64,000 bases of DNA from Streptomyces griseoruber (GCF_001514205.1 NZ_KQ948763.1:62001-126000), one strand, 5' to 3'; shown: positions 47,329 through 58,410, counted from the stretch's first letter. The notes: generated by a model from the letters alone, not told the origin. Numbers and translations: made by a program.

Positions 47329-48140
47329 GGGAGGGCTCCTTCGGGTGCGGTGCGGTCGGCCGGGAGCGTGCCCAGGAAGCGTATGTGCGGACGGTCCCCG
47401 GGGGCGGCCCGGGTGACGGCGGCGCGGACGCCGTACACCTCGGCGATCAGTTCCTCGGTGAGGACCTCCTCCGGGGTGCCGCCCGCCACCACGCGGCCCC
47501 GGCGCAGGACGAGGAGCCGGTCGCAGTACATCGCGGCCAGGTTGAGGTCGTGCAGGGCGACCACGCTGGTGAGCCGGAGTTCGGTGATCAGGTCCAGCAG
47601 GGCGAGCTGATGCTGGATGTCGAGGTGGTTGGTGGGTTCGTCCAGCAACAACTCCCGGGGCTGCTGGGCGAGGGCGCGGGCGATCTGCACCCGCTGGCGC
47701 TCCCCGCCGGACAGCGTCTGCCAGGGGCGTGCGGCCTTGTCGGCCAGACCGGTGCGGGCCAGCGCGGAACGGACGGCCTCCTCGTCCCCGGCGGAGGCGG
47801 GCGCCCAGGCCCTGCGGTGCGGGACACGGCCGAGGCGTACGACGTCGAGGACCGTCAACGCCACCTGGGTGTCCGCCTGCTGCTCGACCACGGCCACCCG
47901 CCGGGCGACGGCACGGCGCCCCACCCGCTCCAGCGGGCGCCCGTCGAGCGTGACGGTGCCGGAGGCCGGGGCGAGGACACCGGCGAGCAGCCGCAGCAGG
48001 GTCGACTTGCCGGAGCCGTTCGGGCCGAGCAGCCCGGTGACGGTCCCGGGACGCGGGGCGAGGCTGACCCCGTCCAGGATCAGGGTCCCGTCGGCCGACC
48101 GGCTGACCCGGTCGGCGCGCAGTCCGTCGAGGTCGCTCAC
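47325..48140 (-). CDS. ABC transporter ATPase, corrinoid/siderophore type (BtuD/FecE-like)
   Basis: A 271-residue ATPase with Walker A GPNGSGKST near residue 38, a Q-loop in VAVVEQQAD, signature LSGGERQRVQIARAL near residue 140, Walker B ELLLDEPTNHLD, and H-loop VVALHDLNLA. It powers import by the adjacent BtuC-like permease. The GTG start overlaps the permease stop and its own stop overlaps the next gene. The upstream cobalamin riboswitch points to B12 or cobamide precursors rather than iron. Confidence 0.92.
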   Translation of the reverse strand: MSDLDGLRADRVSRSADGTLILDGVSLAPRPGTVTGLLGPNGSGKSTLLRLLAGVLAPASGTVTLDGRPLERVGRRAVARRVAVVEQQADTQVALTVLDVVRLGRVPHRRAWAPASAGDEEAVRSALARTGLADKAARPWQTLSGGERQRVQIARALAQQPRELLLDEPTNHLDIQHQLALLDLITELRLTSVVALHDLNLAAMYCDRLLVLRRGRVVAGGTPEEVLTEELIAEVYGVRAAVTRAAPGDRPHIRFLGTLPADRTAPEGALP

Positions 48141-49195
48141 CGGGTGTCCCTGCCCCGGTAGAGGATCAGCACGAACGCCGGGACGCCGATCAGCGAGGTC
48201 ATCACACCCACCGGCACCTCCTGCGGGTCCAGCAGGGTGCGGGCCAGGGTGTCGACCCAGACCAGGAACACCGCCCCGGCCAGCGCGGTCGCCGGCAGCA
48301 GCCGGGTGTGCCCGGGACCGGTCAGCGCCCGGGCGGCGTGCGGCAGCACCAGCCCGACGAAGCCGATCGCCCCCGCCGAGCCGACCAGCACCGCCGTCAG
48401 CAGCGCGGTGACGCACAGCAGCACCAGCCGGGTACGGGCCACCCGCACTCCCAGCGCGGCGGCCGCGTCCTGCCCGAACGCGAACGCGTCCAGCGCGCGG
48501 GCGTACACCAGACACACGGGCAGCGCCGCCGCCAGCACCGCCAGACACAGGCCGACGTCCGTCCAGTCGGCCCCGCCGAGCGAGCCGAGCAGCCAGAACA
48601 GCACCCCGCGCGTGGTCTCCGCGTCGGCCGCCGTCATCACCACGAAGGAGGTGACCGCCGAGAACAACTGCATCGCGGCGACCCCGGCGAGCACCACCCG
48701 GTCCGTGGTGCCCCCGAGGCTGTGACTGAGCAGCAGCACCAGCGCGAACGACACCACCGCGCCCACGAACGCCCCGCCCGACACGGACACGGCCCCGCCG
48801 CCCGCACCGAGCACCACGACCACGACCGCACCGGTCGAGGCCCCCGAGGAGACACCCAGGACGAACGGGTCGGCGAGCGGATTGCGCAGCAGCGACTGCA
48901 TGACCGCGCCGCACACGGCCAGCCCGGCCCCGCACACCGCCGCGAGCAGGGTGCGCGGCAGCCGCAGATTCCATACGATCCCGTCCCTGATCGGCGACAA
49001 CCGCCCCCGGCCCCAGCCGAGATGGGCCGCCACCGTCGCCCATACGTCACCGACGGCGATGTCCGCCGGGCCGATGGTGATCGCCACCGCGACGGAGCCG
49101 CACAGCAGCGCGAGCCCGGCCGCCCACAGCAGCGCGCGCCGCAGCGCCACCGGGACCGCGGCCGACGGGACCGCCGCCGTCGGGACGTCGCTCAC
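48137..49195 (-). CDS. ABC transporter permease, BtuC/FecCD family
   Basis: A 352-residue protein with about ten membrane helices. The FecCD pattern is clear: WNLRLPRTLLAAVCGAGLAV, GAVMQSLLRNPLADPFVLGVSSGA, and GAIGFVGLVLPHAARAL near residue 275 (coupling region), ending VPVGVMTSLIGVPAFVLIL. It forms a homodimeric channel for the substrate delivered by the lipoprotein encoded just upstream. The GTG start overlaps the binding-protein stop. Confidence 0.92.
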   Translation of the reverse strand: MSDVPTAAVPSAAVPVALRRALLWAAGLALLCGSVAVAITIGPADIAVGDVWATVAAHLGWGRGRLSPIRDGIVWNLRLPRTLLAAVCGAGLAVCGAVMQSLLRNPLADPFVLGVSSGASTGAVVVVVLGAGGGAVSVSGGAFVGAVVSFALVLLLSHSLGGTTDRVVLAGVAAMQLFSAVTSFVVMTAADAETTRGVLFWLLGSLGGADWTDVGLCLAVLAAALPVCLVYARALDAFAFGQDAAAALGVRVARTRLVLLCVTALLTAVLVGSAGAIGFVGLVLPHAARALTGPGHTRLLPATALAGAVFLVWVDTLARTLLDPQEVPVGVMTSLIGVPAFVLILYRGRDTR

Positions 49196-50235
49196 CCCGC
49201 GAGGCCGTACGCGCGCAGCGCCGCCGCCACCTTCTCCACGCCCTCGACGGTCCGGATCGTCGGGTTCATGGCCTGCCCGGAGAGCAGCACGTACCGCTTC
49301 TTCCGCACGGCGGTCATGTTCCTGGTGACCGGATCGGACTCCAGGAAGGCGATCTTCTTCGCCGCGGTCTCGGCGGTCTGCTGTCTGCGGGTCAGATCGC
49401 CGACGACGAGGACGTCGGGGTCGCGGTCGGCGACGGTCTCCCAGCCGACCTGGGGCCACTCCTCGTGGGTGTCGGCGAAGGCGTTCTCCGCCCCGGCCTC
49501 GCGGGTGATCACGCCGGGCGCGCCGCAGCAGCCGGCCAGGTACGGGGACTGGGAGTTGGCGAACCAGTACAGGACGGTCACGCCCCGGGCGTCCAGGCCC
49601 GAGGTGGCCCTGTCGAGCCGCCCCCTCAGTTCGGCGACGAGCGCACGGCCGCGCTCCTCGACGCCGAAGATCCGTGCCAGGTCGGTGACTTCGCCGTAGA
49701 TCGCGTCCATGGTGAGCGGCTCGGTGCGCGAGCCGTCGCCGTCGCCGCCGTTGTCCTTGCCCACGCAGTCGGAGGGGGAGAGGTAGGTGGGCACGCCGAG
49801 CTTCTCGAACTGCTCGCGTGTGGCCACCCCGCCCGTGCCGAGGGTGGAGGCGAAGGAGGCGGCGACGAAGTCGGGTTCGGCGTCCAGCACCTTCTCGAAG
49901 GACGGGGCGTCGTCGGCCAGCCGTCTCACCTTCGCGTCGGCCTTCTCCAGGCCCTTGGCCACCGGGTCGGTCCAGGTGGCGGTGCCTGCCATACGGTCGG
50001 CGAGACCGAGCGAGAGCATGATCTCGGTGGTGCCCTGGTTGAGGGAGACGGCCCGCTCGGGAGCCCGCTGCACGCGCACCTTCCGCCCGCAGTTGTCGAG
50101 GGTGACCGGGTGGCCGGCCGACGCGCCCCCGGGCGATGAACCGGGCTTCCCGGACGAGCCGGCGCAGCCGGTCAGCAGCAGAGCGCCGGCCAGCAGCAGA
50201 GCGGCGGCGGGACGGACGGGGCGTGCGAGCGGCAC
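49192..50235 (-). CDS. Corrinoid/siderophore-binding lipoprotein (BtuF/FecB-like)
   Basis: A 347-residue exported lipoprotein. The signal peptide ends at the lipobox LLTGC with Cys24 as the lipid site. The mature protein has two lobes of the helical-backbone type: VSLNQGTTEIMLSLGLADRMAG and DAEPDFVAASFAS, then YWFANSQSPYLAGCCGAPGV and DVLVVGDLT. It captures the ligand outside the cell and hands it to the permease. A GTG at 50235 starts the frame, preceded by AAGGATG. A cobalamin riboswitch lies directly upstream, indicating B12 or cobinamide as the ligand. Confidence 0.9.
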   Translation of the reverse strand: MPLARPVRPAAALLLAGALLLTGCAGSSGKPGSSPGGASAGHPVTLDNCGRKVRVQRAPERAVSLNQGTTEIMLSLGLADRMAGTATWTDPVAKGLEKADAKVRRLADDAPSFEKVLDAEPDFVAASFASTLGTGGVATREQFEKLGVPTYLSPSDCVGKDNGGDGDGSRTEPLTMDAIYGEVTDLARIFGVEERGRALVAELRGRLDRATSGLDARGVTVLYWFANSQSPYLAGCCGAPGVITREAGAENAFADTHEEWPQVGWETVADRDPDVLVVGDLTRRQQTAETAAKKIAFLESDPVTRNMTAVRKKRYVLLSGQAMNPTIRTVEGVEKVAAALRAYGLAG

Positions 50236-50319
50236 GGAACATCCTTCGGCGTCGAGGGCTCATGCGCGAAGCCCGGTCGTGCGGTTGCTCCCCCGGCGTC
50301 TTTCCGCCGCCGGAGGCCG

Positions 50320-50475
50320 CCAGCAGGTCTTCGGACTCGGGGTCACCCGGACGGGGCGCCTTCCCGGACCGCTCCGCCGTCCAGTGGCCGTTGCCCCGCC
50401 CGTCGCCCTCACCGCTGCGCGTCAGCTCCGGATTCGCACCGGATTCCCTGACCCGTCGTGCGTACAGGTACGCAC
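50320..50475 (-). ncRNA. Cobalamin riboswitch upstream of the btuFCD-like operon
   Basis: On the minus strand the conserved segments appear in order: a GTGCGTACCTGTACGCAC hairpin, GGGAATCCGGTGCGAATCCGG, then GAGCTGACGCGCAGCGGTGA (B12 box region) and GAGTCCGAAGACCTGCTGGC near the 3' side. The 3' boundary is approximate. The remaining upstream gap to 50663 shows no gene. Confidence 0.92.
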
Positions 50476-50663
50476 AGGGGTACGACTGGCTTCGGCAAGC
50501 TACCACAGGCCCCGACGGCGGACCGGCCTGGTCGTCCGGTCGCAGATGCCCATGATTCACGCCCTCGGACATGGCACACACGAGCCGTAGGGCGGGAAGA
50601 GGATGGCACATGCGTTTGCGTGCGCCACCTGTCCGGGTACGGTCACCCGGGAGGTGATGGCCC

Positions 50664-51110
50664 ATGCCCCAGACGGACGTCGTGCTCGCCGGTGACCTGG
50701 CCCGGCCCACCCGGCTCACCGTGGCCGATCTGCTGACCTGGCCCCAGCGGCGGGCGGCGGTCAGCTTCGAGTGCGCCACCAGCGGCGTCCAGCACCACCG
50801 ATTCACCGGCCCGCTCCTGCACGACGTGCTGTCGGCGGCCAAGCCCGGCTTCGACCCCGCCCGGCGCGAGGACCGGCTGCGGTTCCTGGTCGCCGTGCAC
50901 GGGGCGGACGGCCATCACGCCGTGCTGTCGTGGGCCGAGAGCGACCCCGACTTCGGCAACGCCGCCGTACTGCTCGCCACCACCGTCGACGACACCCCGC
51001 TCGACGGGGCCGGCCCCCAGCTGGTCCTGCCCCAGGACCGCTGCGGCGCGCGGCACATCAGCGGCATCGCCACGATACGGGTGGACGGCGGCTACCGCGT
51101 AGGGGCGTGA
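50664..51110 (+). CDS. Small molybdopterin-oxidoreductase-like domain protein
   Basis: A 148-residue protein with the sulfite-oxidase-type molybdopterin-binding fold: LAGDLARPTRLTVADLLTWPQ, VSFECATSGVQHHRFTGPLLHDVL and GGAGPQLVLPQDRCG-like loops. The cysteine lies in FECATSG, the position of the molybdenum ligand. There is no signal peptide and no redox partner domain. AGGTGAT precedes the ATG. The substrate and even cofactor binding are unproven; the protein may be a stand-alone domain as found in many streptomycetes. Confidence 0.78.
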   Translation: MPQTDVVLAGDLARPTRLTVADLLTWPQRRAAVSFECATSGVQHHRFTGPLLHDVLSAAKPGFDPARREDRLRFLVAVHGADGHHAVLSWAESDPDFGNAAVLLATTVDDTPLDGAGPQLVLPQDRCGARHISGIATIRVDGGYRVGA

Positions 51111-51269
51111 TCACCGCCGACGAACCCCGCCCACGCCGCCCGCGACACACGGACGACCGGTCCGGGCGCGGCTCTGGAGTCCCGGATGTGTACGGCTTCC
51201 GTGGTGGCGGCGACTTCGACGCACCGACCGCCCTCGGTGCAACACCGCCTCGTTCCTCACGAACCCCAG

Positions 51270-51440
51270 TGGTGGCGCATCGAGGTCACCGCCGATGACA
51301 CAGGCGGCCGGGGACTGCGTCTCGTCGCGGGCCTCGCCGCCCGCTGGGACTGGCACACGCGGTCCGACGGTCCGGGCAGGACGGTGCGGGCAGCGTGCGC
51401 CCTCACCCATGAAAACCGGACATCACGTCCAGGTGGGGCC
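51270..51440 (+). pseudogene. Fragment of an RsbW-like ATP-binding protein
   Basis: About 50 codons (EPQWWRIEVTADD, TGGRGLRLVAGLAARWDW, GRTVRAACAL) match the last part of the HATPase domain of Streptomyces anti-sigma-like kinases. The N and first G box are missing and no start or ribosome site is seen. It is probably a remnant just before the jetA gene. Confidence 0.42.
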
Positions 51441-51465
51441 ACAGGTCCGGAAGAATGGACCCACG

Positions 51466-53043
51466 ATGACATCCCAGACCTCGGCACCCTCTGAGCCGGC
51501 AGAGCCCCCCGCCCCACCTCCCGTCGACTACACCCCTTTCACCCACCTCACCGTCCCCAACGCCCCCCTCTACCGCCAGGTGACGCGCGCGTTCCTCGTC
51601 GCCAAAGAGCGGTTCGCGGTGCATCTGCGGCCGGAGGACGTGCACGCCGCCCTGGATGCGGACACGCGGCCGGCCGACATCGAAGCCGTGGTCAAGGCAC
51701 TGGACAGCCTGGTCGCCTGGGGGAATCTGCGGGCCGATCCGGACCACGCCCGCGTGACAGCCGTCGAGGACTTCTACCGCAGACGGTTCATCTACCAGCT
51801 CACGCGGGCCGGAGAGGCGGCGGAGGCGGCGCTCGGGACGTACGACGAGGCGCTGGGACGGCGCGGGGAGCTCCAGGCCGTCGCGCTGCATGACATCGTC
51901 ACGCAGCTGCGGGCTCTGCTGGTGATCGTGGCGGAGGACGAGCCGGATCCGGCGAAGGCGTACGTCGCCCTGTCCGTGCTGACCGCGCGCTTCACCGACC
52001 TCGCGGACAACGCCCGCGCCTTCATGGGATCGCTGCAGCGCACCATCGACCTGCACGACATCGAGGTCGAGGCGTTCCTCGCGTACAAGGACCGGCTGAT
52101 CCAGTATCTGGAGCGCTTCATCCAGGACCTGATCACCGTCGGCGGGCGGATCGCCCTGCTCATAGGGGAGTTGGAGCAACAGGGGCGGGTGGGACCGCTG
52201 CTGCGGCTCGCCGCCGTACGAGAAGCCGCCGACGCCTCGCCCGAGGACGCCGAGCACGCGGAGGCGGTGGCGTACGAGAGGTGGGCCGGACGGTGGTCCG
52301 GGCTCGCGCAGTGGTTCGTGTCGGGGGAGGGGCGGGAGTCGCAGGCCCGGCTGCTGCGGGGGCGGGCCCTCGGGGCGATTCCGCAGCTGCTGGCCGTCGT
52401 ACGGCAGTTGAACGAGCGGCGGGCCGGGCGCTCCGACCGCTCCGCCGACTTCCGCACGCTGGCGCGCTGGTTCGCCGAGGCGCCCGATGACGAGGCGCGG
52501 CACCGGCTGTGGCGGGTGGCGTTCGGGCTGTACTCCTCCCGGCATCTCACCGTCGACGGGGACACCCTCACCGAGCGGACGGCCGCGCCCGAGCCGGCCT
52601 CGACTCCGTGGGGCCGGTCGCGTCCGCTGCGGATCAGTCCTCAGCTGCGCCGTACCGGCAGCTATGAACGGCGGGGCAAGCCGCGCCGGGTGGCCGACCG
52701 GGGCGAGGCGAGGCGCAGGCTCGCCGAGATCGCCGCCCGGCAGGCGGGGGAGGTCAAGGAGGCGCGCGAGCGGCTCGCGACGGGTGGCCCGGTGCGGCTG
52801 TCCCGGCTGGGCGAACTCGACCCGATCGCTTTCCAGTTGTTTCTGCGCCTGCTCGGCGATGCCCTCGCGACCTGGCGGCCGGGTATGACCACTACCGCGG
52901 CGACCAGCGGGGACGGCTCGATGGAGGTCCGGCTGACCGCGCTCGACGACGGTTCGATGGCCGAAGTGCGCACGCCGGACGGGGTGTTCCGGGGGCCCGA
53001 CCATCTGATCGACATCGTGGACCTGACGGCGGAGATCCGGTGA
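51466..53043 (+). CDS. jetA: Wadjet type II JetA (TIGR02677/DUF2397, kleisin-like)
   Basis: A 525-residue protein of family TIGR02677. Its start, YTPFTHLTVPNAPLYRQVTRAF, is the family signature: a winged helix that holds the SMC neck. Long helices follow (130-330), and a C-terminal winged-helix region ends DGVFRGPDHLIDIVDLTAEIR. In Wadjet systems JetA is the kleisin that bridges the two JetC subunits. It is the first of four overlapping genes (GTGA with jetB). The ATG at 51466 is selected because it precedes the conserved core with a short proline-rich tail; only a weak ribosome site (GGAAG) is present, 15 bases upstream. Confidence 0.92.
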   Translation: MTSQTSAPSEPAEPPAPPPVDYTPFTHLTVPNAPLYRQVTRAFLVAKERFAVHLRPEDVHAALDADTRPADIEAVVKALDSLVAWGNLRADPDHARVTAVEDFYRRRFIYQLTRAGEAAEAALGTYDEALGRRGELQAVALHDIVTQLRALLVIVAEDEPDPAKAYVALSVLTARFTDLADNARAFMGSLQRTIDLHDIEVEAFLAYKDRLIQYLERFIQDLITVGGRIALLIGELEQQGRVGPLLRLAAVREAADASPEDAEHAEAVAYERWAGRWSGLAQWFVSGEGRESQARLLRGRALGAIPQLLAVVRQLNERRAGRSDRSADFRTLARWFAEAPDDEARHRLWRVAFGLYSSRHLTVDGDTLTERTAAPEPASTPWGRSRPLRISPQLRRTGSYERRGKPRRVADRGEARRRLAEIAARQAGEVKEARERLATGGPVRLSRLGELDPIAFQLFLRLLGDALATWRPGMTTTAATSGDGSMEVRLTALDDGSMAEVRTPDGVFRGPDHLIDIVDLTAEIR

Positions 53044-54239
53044 CCGGCCCTCTGACCGAGATTCTCGACGGCCAGCGCGAGGCCGATCTCCAGCGGGCCG
53101 CGCGAGCCCTGCTGAAGGAGCCGCTGCTCACCGCCGACGGGCCGTACGCCGACGAGTTCCGGCTGGTGCGCCGGCACGCCGCCGCGCTGCGCGAGTGGTT
53201 CGAGCGCAACGTCGGCTGGACGCTGCGCACGGACGCCGACGCCGCACGGCTGCGCAAGACCCCGGGCACCCTGGCCGACGTCACGCACCCCGCCCGCGAG
53301 GCCGCCCGGACCGCCCTGCCGTTCAACCGCCGCCGTTACGTTCTGCTCTGCCTGGCGCTGGCCGCGCTGGAGCGGGGCGAGGCACAGGTGGCACTCGGCC
53401 GGCTCGCCGAGCAGGTGGTGCTGGCCGCGGCCGATCCCGGACTCGTCGCCGCCGGAATCACGTTCACCCTGGAACGGCGTGACGAGCGCGTCGACCTCGC
53501 AGCCGTCGTACGACTCCTGCTGCGGCTGGGCGTCCTGCGGCGGGTGGCAGGCGACGAGGAGGCGTACGTCAGCGGGTCGGGGGACGTGCTGTACGACGTA
53601 CGGCGGCGCGTGCTGGCCGGGATGCCGGCCACCCTGCGCGGCCCCTCCCTCGTCGAGGCCGGGGACTTCGAGGAACGCCTGGTGGAGATGACGGCGCAGA
53701 CCGCGCTCGACAGCGACGAGCTGAGGTTCCGCGCGATCCGCTGGAAGCTGACCCGCCTCCTCCTCGACGACCCGGTGCTCTACTACGACGACCTGGCCGA
53801 CGACGAACTGGCCTACCTCACCCGGCAGCGCGGCTTCATCACCGCGCGGATCAGCGAGCTGACCGGGCTGGTGGCCGAGGTGCGCGCCGAAGGCATCGCC
53901 ATGGTCGACCCGCTGGACGACCTCACCGACGTACGCATGCCCGAGCAGGGTACGCACGGCCATGTCACCCTGCTGCTCGCGCAGCATCTGGCGCGTGCCG
54001 CCCGACCCGTCACGGCGGCGGAGCTGGCGCTGCGCGTGCGTGAACTCGCCGTGGAGCACGGCGGTTTCTGGTCCAGGTCGGCCAGGGAACCGGGAGCCGA
54101 GCCCGCACTGGTGGAACAGGCCCTGGCGAAGCTGGAGGCCCTGGGACTCGCCGAGCGCACCGAACGGGGTGTCGTGCCGCGACCGGCTCTCGCGCGGTAC
54201 GCCGTCGGTGAACCCGTCCTCAAGGAATCAGGAAGGTGA
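53040..54239 (+). CDS. jetB: Wadjet type II JetB (TIGR02678/DUF2398, KITE-like)
   Basis: A 399-residue protein of family TIGR02678. Tandem winged-helix segments are visible: EFRLVRRHAAALREWFERNVGW, LPFNRRRYVLLCLALAALERGE, DERVDLAAVVRLLLRLGVLRRV, and the C-terminal VTAAELALRVRELAVEHG. It is the KITE-type subunit that dimerises and binds the JetA kleisin. GTG start and stop overlap both neighbours by 4 bases, so the four subunits are translated in a coupled way. Confidence 0.92.
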   Translation: MTGPLTEILDGQREADLQRAARALLKEPLLTADGPYADEFRLVRRHAAALREWFERNVGWTLRTDADAARLRKTPGTLADVTHPAREAARTALPFNRRRYVLLCLALAALERGEAQVALGRLAEQVVLAAADPGLVAAGITFTLERRDERVDLAAVVRLLLRLGVLRRVAGDEEAYVSGSGDVLYDVRRRVLAGMPATLRGPSLVEAGDFEERLVEMTAQTALDSDELRFRAIRWKLTRLLLDDPVLYYDDLADDELAYLTRQRGFITARISELTGLVAEVRAEGIAMVDPLDDLTDVRMPEQGTHGHVTLLLAQHLARAARPVTAAELALRVRELAVEHGGFWSRSAREPGAEPALVEQALAKLEALGLAERTERGVVPRPALARYAVGEPVLKESGR

Positions 54240-57200
54240 ACCGCGCTGTGACCGCGCTCCCGGCTCCCGTGCTTCCCCGCCCCGCCCCCGGCCGGTGGCG
54301 GCCCCTGCGCATCGGGCTCGTCGACCTGTTCCACTACGACATCGAGGAGTTCTGGTTCCGCGACGGCCGCCTGCTGCTGCGCGGCAACAACGGCACCGGC
54401 AAGTCCAAGGTGCTCGCCCTCACCCTGCCGTTCCTGCTGGACGGGGACCTCTCCGCCCGCCGTGTCGAGCCCGACGGCGACCCGGGCAAGCGGATGGAGT
54501 GGAATCTGCTGCTCGGTGGCGAACACCCGCATCCCGAACGGCTCGGCTACACCTGGATCGAGTTCGGACGGCTCGACGAGACCACCGGCGAGCCGTACTT
54601 CCGTACGCTGCTCTGCGGGCTGAAGGCCGTCACCGGCCGCGGCATCGCCCGCCACTGGTTCGCCGTCACCGACCAGCGGATCGGCGCGGGACTGGACCTG
54701 CTCGACGCCACCGGCACCGCCCTGTCCCGGGACCGGCTCGCCGAGGCCGTCGGCAGCCACGGCATGGTGTACGACACCGCCAGGACCTACCGCCGAGCGG
54801 TCGACGAGGCTCTGTTCGGGCTGGGGGAGCGGCGCTACGGGGCGCTTGTCGACCTCCTGATCCAGCTGCGCCAGCCCCAGCTGTCCAAGCGCCCCAACGA
54901 GGCCGCCCTGTCCCGGGCGTTGACGGAGGCACTGCCGCCGATGGACCAGGCGGTCGTCGCCGACGCGGCGGAGGCGTTCAGGTCGCTGGACGAGGAGAAG
55001 GAGGAGCTGCGGGCGGCGCGCGAGGCCGAACAGGCGTCGTCGGGATTCCTCGACCACTACCGGCGCTACGCCCGCGTCGCCTCCCGTCGCCGGGCCCGGC
55101 TGCCCCGCACGGAACACGCCCGCTACGAACACATCCAGCGGGAACTCCTCAAGGCACAGGGCGACCGCGAACAGGCCGTGACGGACCGCGCGGAGGCCCA
55201 GGAGAGGGCGACGGCGCTCGACGAGCGGGCCGCGCGGCTGGCCGCTGAGGACGCGGCTCTGAGAACCGGGCCCGAGATGCGTGACGCCCGCGCACTCGAC
55301 CAGGCGGCGGTCGACGCCTCTCGTACGGCAGCCGAGCTGACGCGGTCCGAGGCGGATCGGCAGACAGCTTCGGGGGCCCATACCCGGGCCCTGGGACGGC
55401 TCACCACCGCGACGAACCGCCTGACCGCCGCGCAGGAGACCCTGGACGACCTTCAGGGCCGCGTGGCGGAGAGCGCCGAGGCCGCCCGGCTCCACGCCCC
55501 CCGGACCGAGGGAGCCCCCGCCGCTGTCCTGCGCCGCGCGGCGGACGAGGCGACGGCGGGCAGACGGCGCGCCGTCGAGCACGTGGAGGCACTCGCCACG
55601 CGGGCCGAGCGGGCCGAGGAGAAACGCGGGGCCGCCCGGCTGCGTGCCGACGAGGCCGACGAGGAGGCCGTGCACAGCGGGGTACGGCTGGCCGAGGCCG
55701 AGGAGGGAGCGGCGGGGGCGGGGCATGCACTGGTCGCGGCAGTCAGAGATCGTCTCACCCGGTGCGTGGAGTTGCGGGTGACCGGGCTGCCGGGGATCCT
55801 CGACGCGCTGCAGGGCTGGGTGAGCAGCCTGGACGGTCCGCACCCGGCAAGGGCGGCCGCGACCGCGGCCCACAGCGCCCTCGCCTCTCACCTGGCCGAC
55901 CAGGCCGCCGCCCTCGCCCACCGCGAGGCGGCGACGGCGGAACGGCAGCGGCTGGTGGAGCAGGAACTGGCCGCTCTGGAAACGGGCGGCCAGCGAGGCC
56001 CGTCGGCCCCGTACACCCGCACGTCCGATGTGCGGGCCCGCGGCCTCGGGGCACCGCTGTGGCGGCTCGTCGACTTCCGCCCGCAGCTCACCGAGGCCGA
56101 ACGCGCCGGACTGGAGGCCGCGCTGGAGGCGTCGGGGCTGCTCGACGCCTGGGTGCGGCCGGACGGTACCGCGGTCGCGGCCGACGGGCACGATGTGCTG
56201 CTCGACCCCTTGGACCCGCCGGCCCCTCGGTCTGGGGGCGGTCTCGACCGTGCGCTGTGTCCGGCGGTCAACCACGCGGACGTGGGGGCCGCCGCCGTGG
56301 GGGAACAGACGGTCCAGCGCCTGCTCACCTCGATCGGGCTGGCCGGGAAGAACGACGACGCGCCGACGGAGGACGCCCCGGGGACCGGCGGCCACCGCAC
56401 ATGGGTCTCCATGGACGGACGCTTCCGGATCGGCGCACTGACCGGAAGCTGGGCCAAGGACAGCGCCCAGTACGTGGGTGAAGGGGCGCGGGAACAGGCT
56501 CGCCGCGCCCGGATCGGCGAACTGCGGATCGAGCGGGAGGCGTGGGAAACCGAGCGGGAGCAGCTGGCCGAGGCGCTGCGCGCGGTGGCCGGGCGCCGTG
56601 GCGTGCTCGACGCCGAGCTCGCGGCCGTACCGGGTGACGACGACCTGCGCCACGCCCACGCCCGGGTCACAGCCGCGGCCGACGCGATGCAGCGGGCCCT
56701 CACCCGGCAGCGGGAGCGGGCCGCCGAACTGGACAGGGCGTCGGACGACGCCGACCGGGCCGCGGCCGAACTCGGCGAGACGGCCGCCGCCATGAACCTC
56801 CCCACCGACCGGGAGGAACTGGGCAAGGTGCGGCAGGCGCTCGCCGATCACACCGCCCACCTCGCGGCACTGTGGCCCGCCCTGCGCGAGCGCGCGGACG
56901 CCGGGCACGCGGTTGCCGGGGAGCAGGCCGAGACGGGCCGGGCCGAACTCCTGGTCTCCGCACTCGCGGAGCGCGCGACCGAGGCGGCCCGGCTCGCCGC
57001 AGCCGCGGACCAGCACCTGCGGACGCTCCGCTCCACCGTCGGAGCGGCCGTCGCCGAACTCCAGCGGCAACTTGAGGAGACGGCGGCCGCCGCACGTGTC
57101 TGCCAGACCGAGCAACAGCGTGCCCAGGCGGACATCCGCGACGCCGACCGGCGCGCCGGACACGCCGAGGGGCGCATCGAGCGGCTCGCCGAGGACGTCA

Positions 57201-58410
57201 CGGACGCCACCGCCGCGCGGGAGGGTGCCATCGCGGCGCTCCAGCGGTTCGTCGCCACCGGGCTGCTCGCCGTCGCCCTCCCCGACATCGCCGTACCGGA
57301 CGACGACAGCGGTGCATGGGCGGCGACTCCCGCCGTGAGCCTCGCCCGTGTCATCGAGGCCCGGCTCTCGGCCACCGACGATTCGGACGCGGCCTGGGAA
57401 CGCGTTCAGAAGCGGGTGAGCGAGGAGCTCGGCCGGCTGCAGGACGCGCTGTCCCGGCACGGCCACACCGCCACGGCCCGGCCGAGCGAGGACGGCATGC
57501 GGGTCGACATCGTCTACCAGGGCCGGGAGCGGGCCGTTCCCGAACTCGCCGAGGCGCTGGCCACCGAAGTCGCCGAACTGACGCGCATCCTGTCGGCGCA
57601 CGAGCGGGAGATCCTGGAGACGCATCTGATCACCGAGGTCGCCGGGACCCTCCAGGAGCTGATCGGCGCCGCCGAACGCCAGGTACAGGCCATGAACAGG
57701 GAACTGGAGGAGCGTCCGACCTCGACGGGGATGAAACTCCGCCTGGTCTGGCGGGCCTCCCGCCGGGCGCCACAGGGGCTGGCCCCGGCCCGTGAGCGGT
57801 TGCGCCAGTCCGCCGACGCCTGGTCGCCGCAGGACAGGGCCGCGGTCGGGGCGTTCCTCCAGGAGCAGATCGCGCGCCGTCAGGCCGACGACAGTGCGGG
57901 CAGCTGGCTGGAGGACCTCACCGCCGCCCTGGACTACCGGGCCTGGCACGAGTTCGGCGTCGAACGACACCAGCACGGCAAGTGGGTACCGGCCACCGGA
58001 CCCGCATCGGGCGGCGAGCGCGTCCTGGCGGCGTCCGTGCCCCTCTTCGCTGCCGCGTCCTCCCACTACGCGAGCGCGAGCGGGGCACACGCACCGCGTC
58101 TGGTCACCCTGGACGAGGCGTTCGCCGGAGTGGACGACGACTCCCGTGCCAAGTGCCTCGGTCTGCTGCGCGCCTTCGACCTCGACGTCGTCATGACCAG
58201 CGAACGGGAATGGGCCTGCTACCCCCAGGTGCCCGGCATCGCGATCGCGCAGCTCGCCCGCGTCGACGACATCGACGCCGTTCTCGTGACCCGGTGGGAG
58301 TGGGACGGCAGCGACCGGCGGCGCGGCCCCGAACCCGGCTCGACCGCGTTCGCGAGGGTGCCTGCCCAGAGTGCTGCCGCACGGGACGCTCCGGGAGAAC
58401 AGGAGTCCCT

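Noticed and set aside
50664..51110. The small molybdopterin-domain gene as a fifth Wadjet component
   Set aside because: It has its own ribosome site, is separated from jetA by a decayed fragment, and its family has no link to the Jet proteins.
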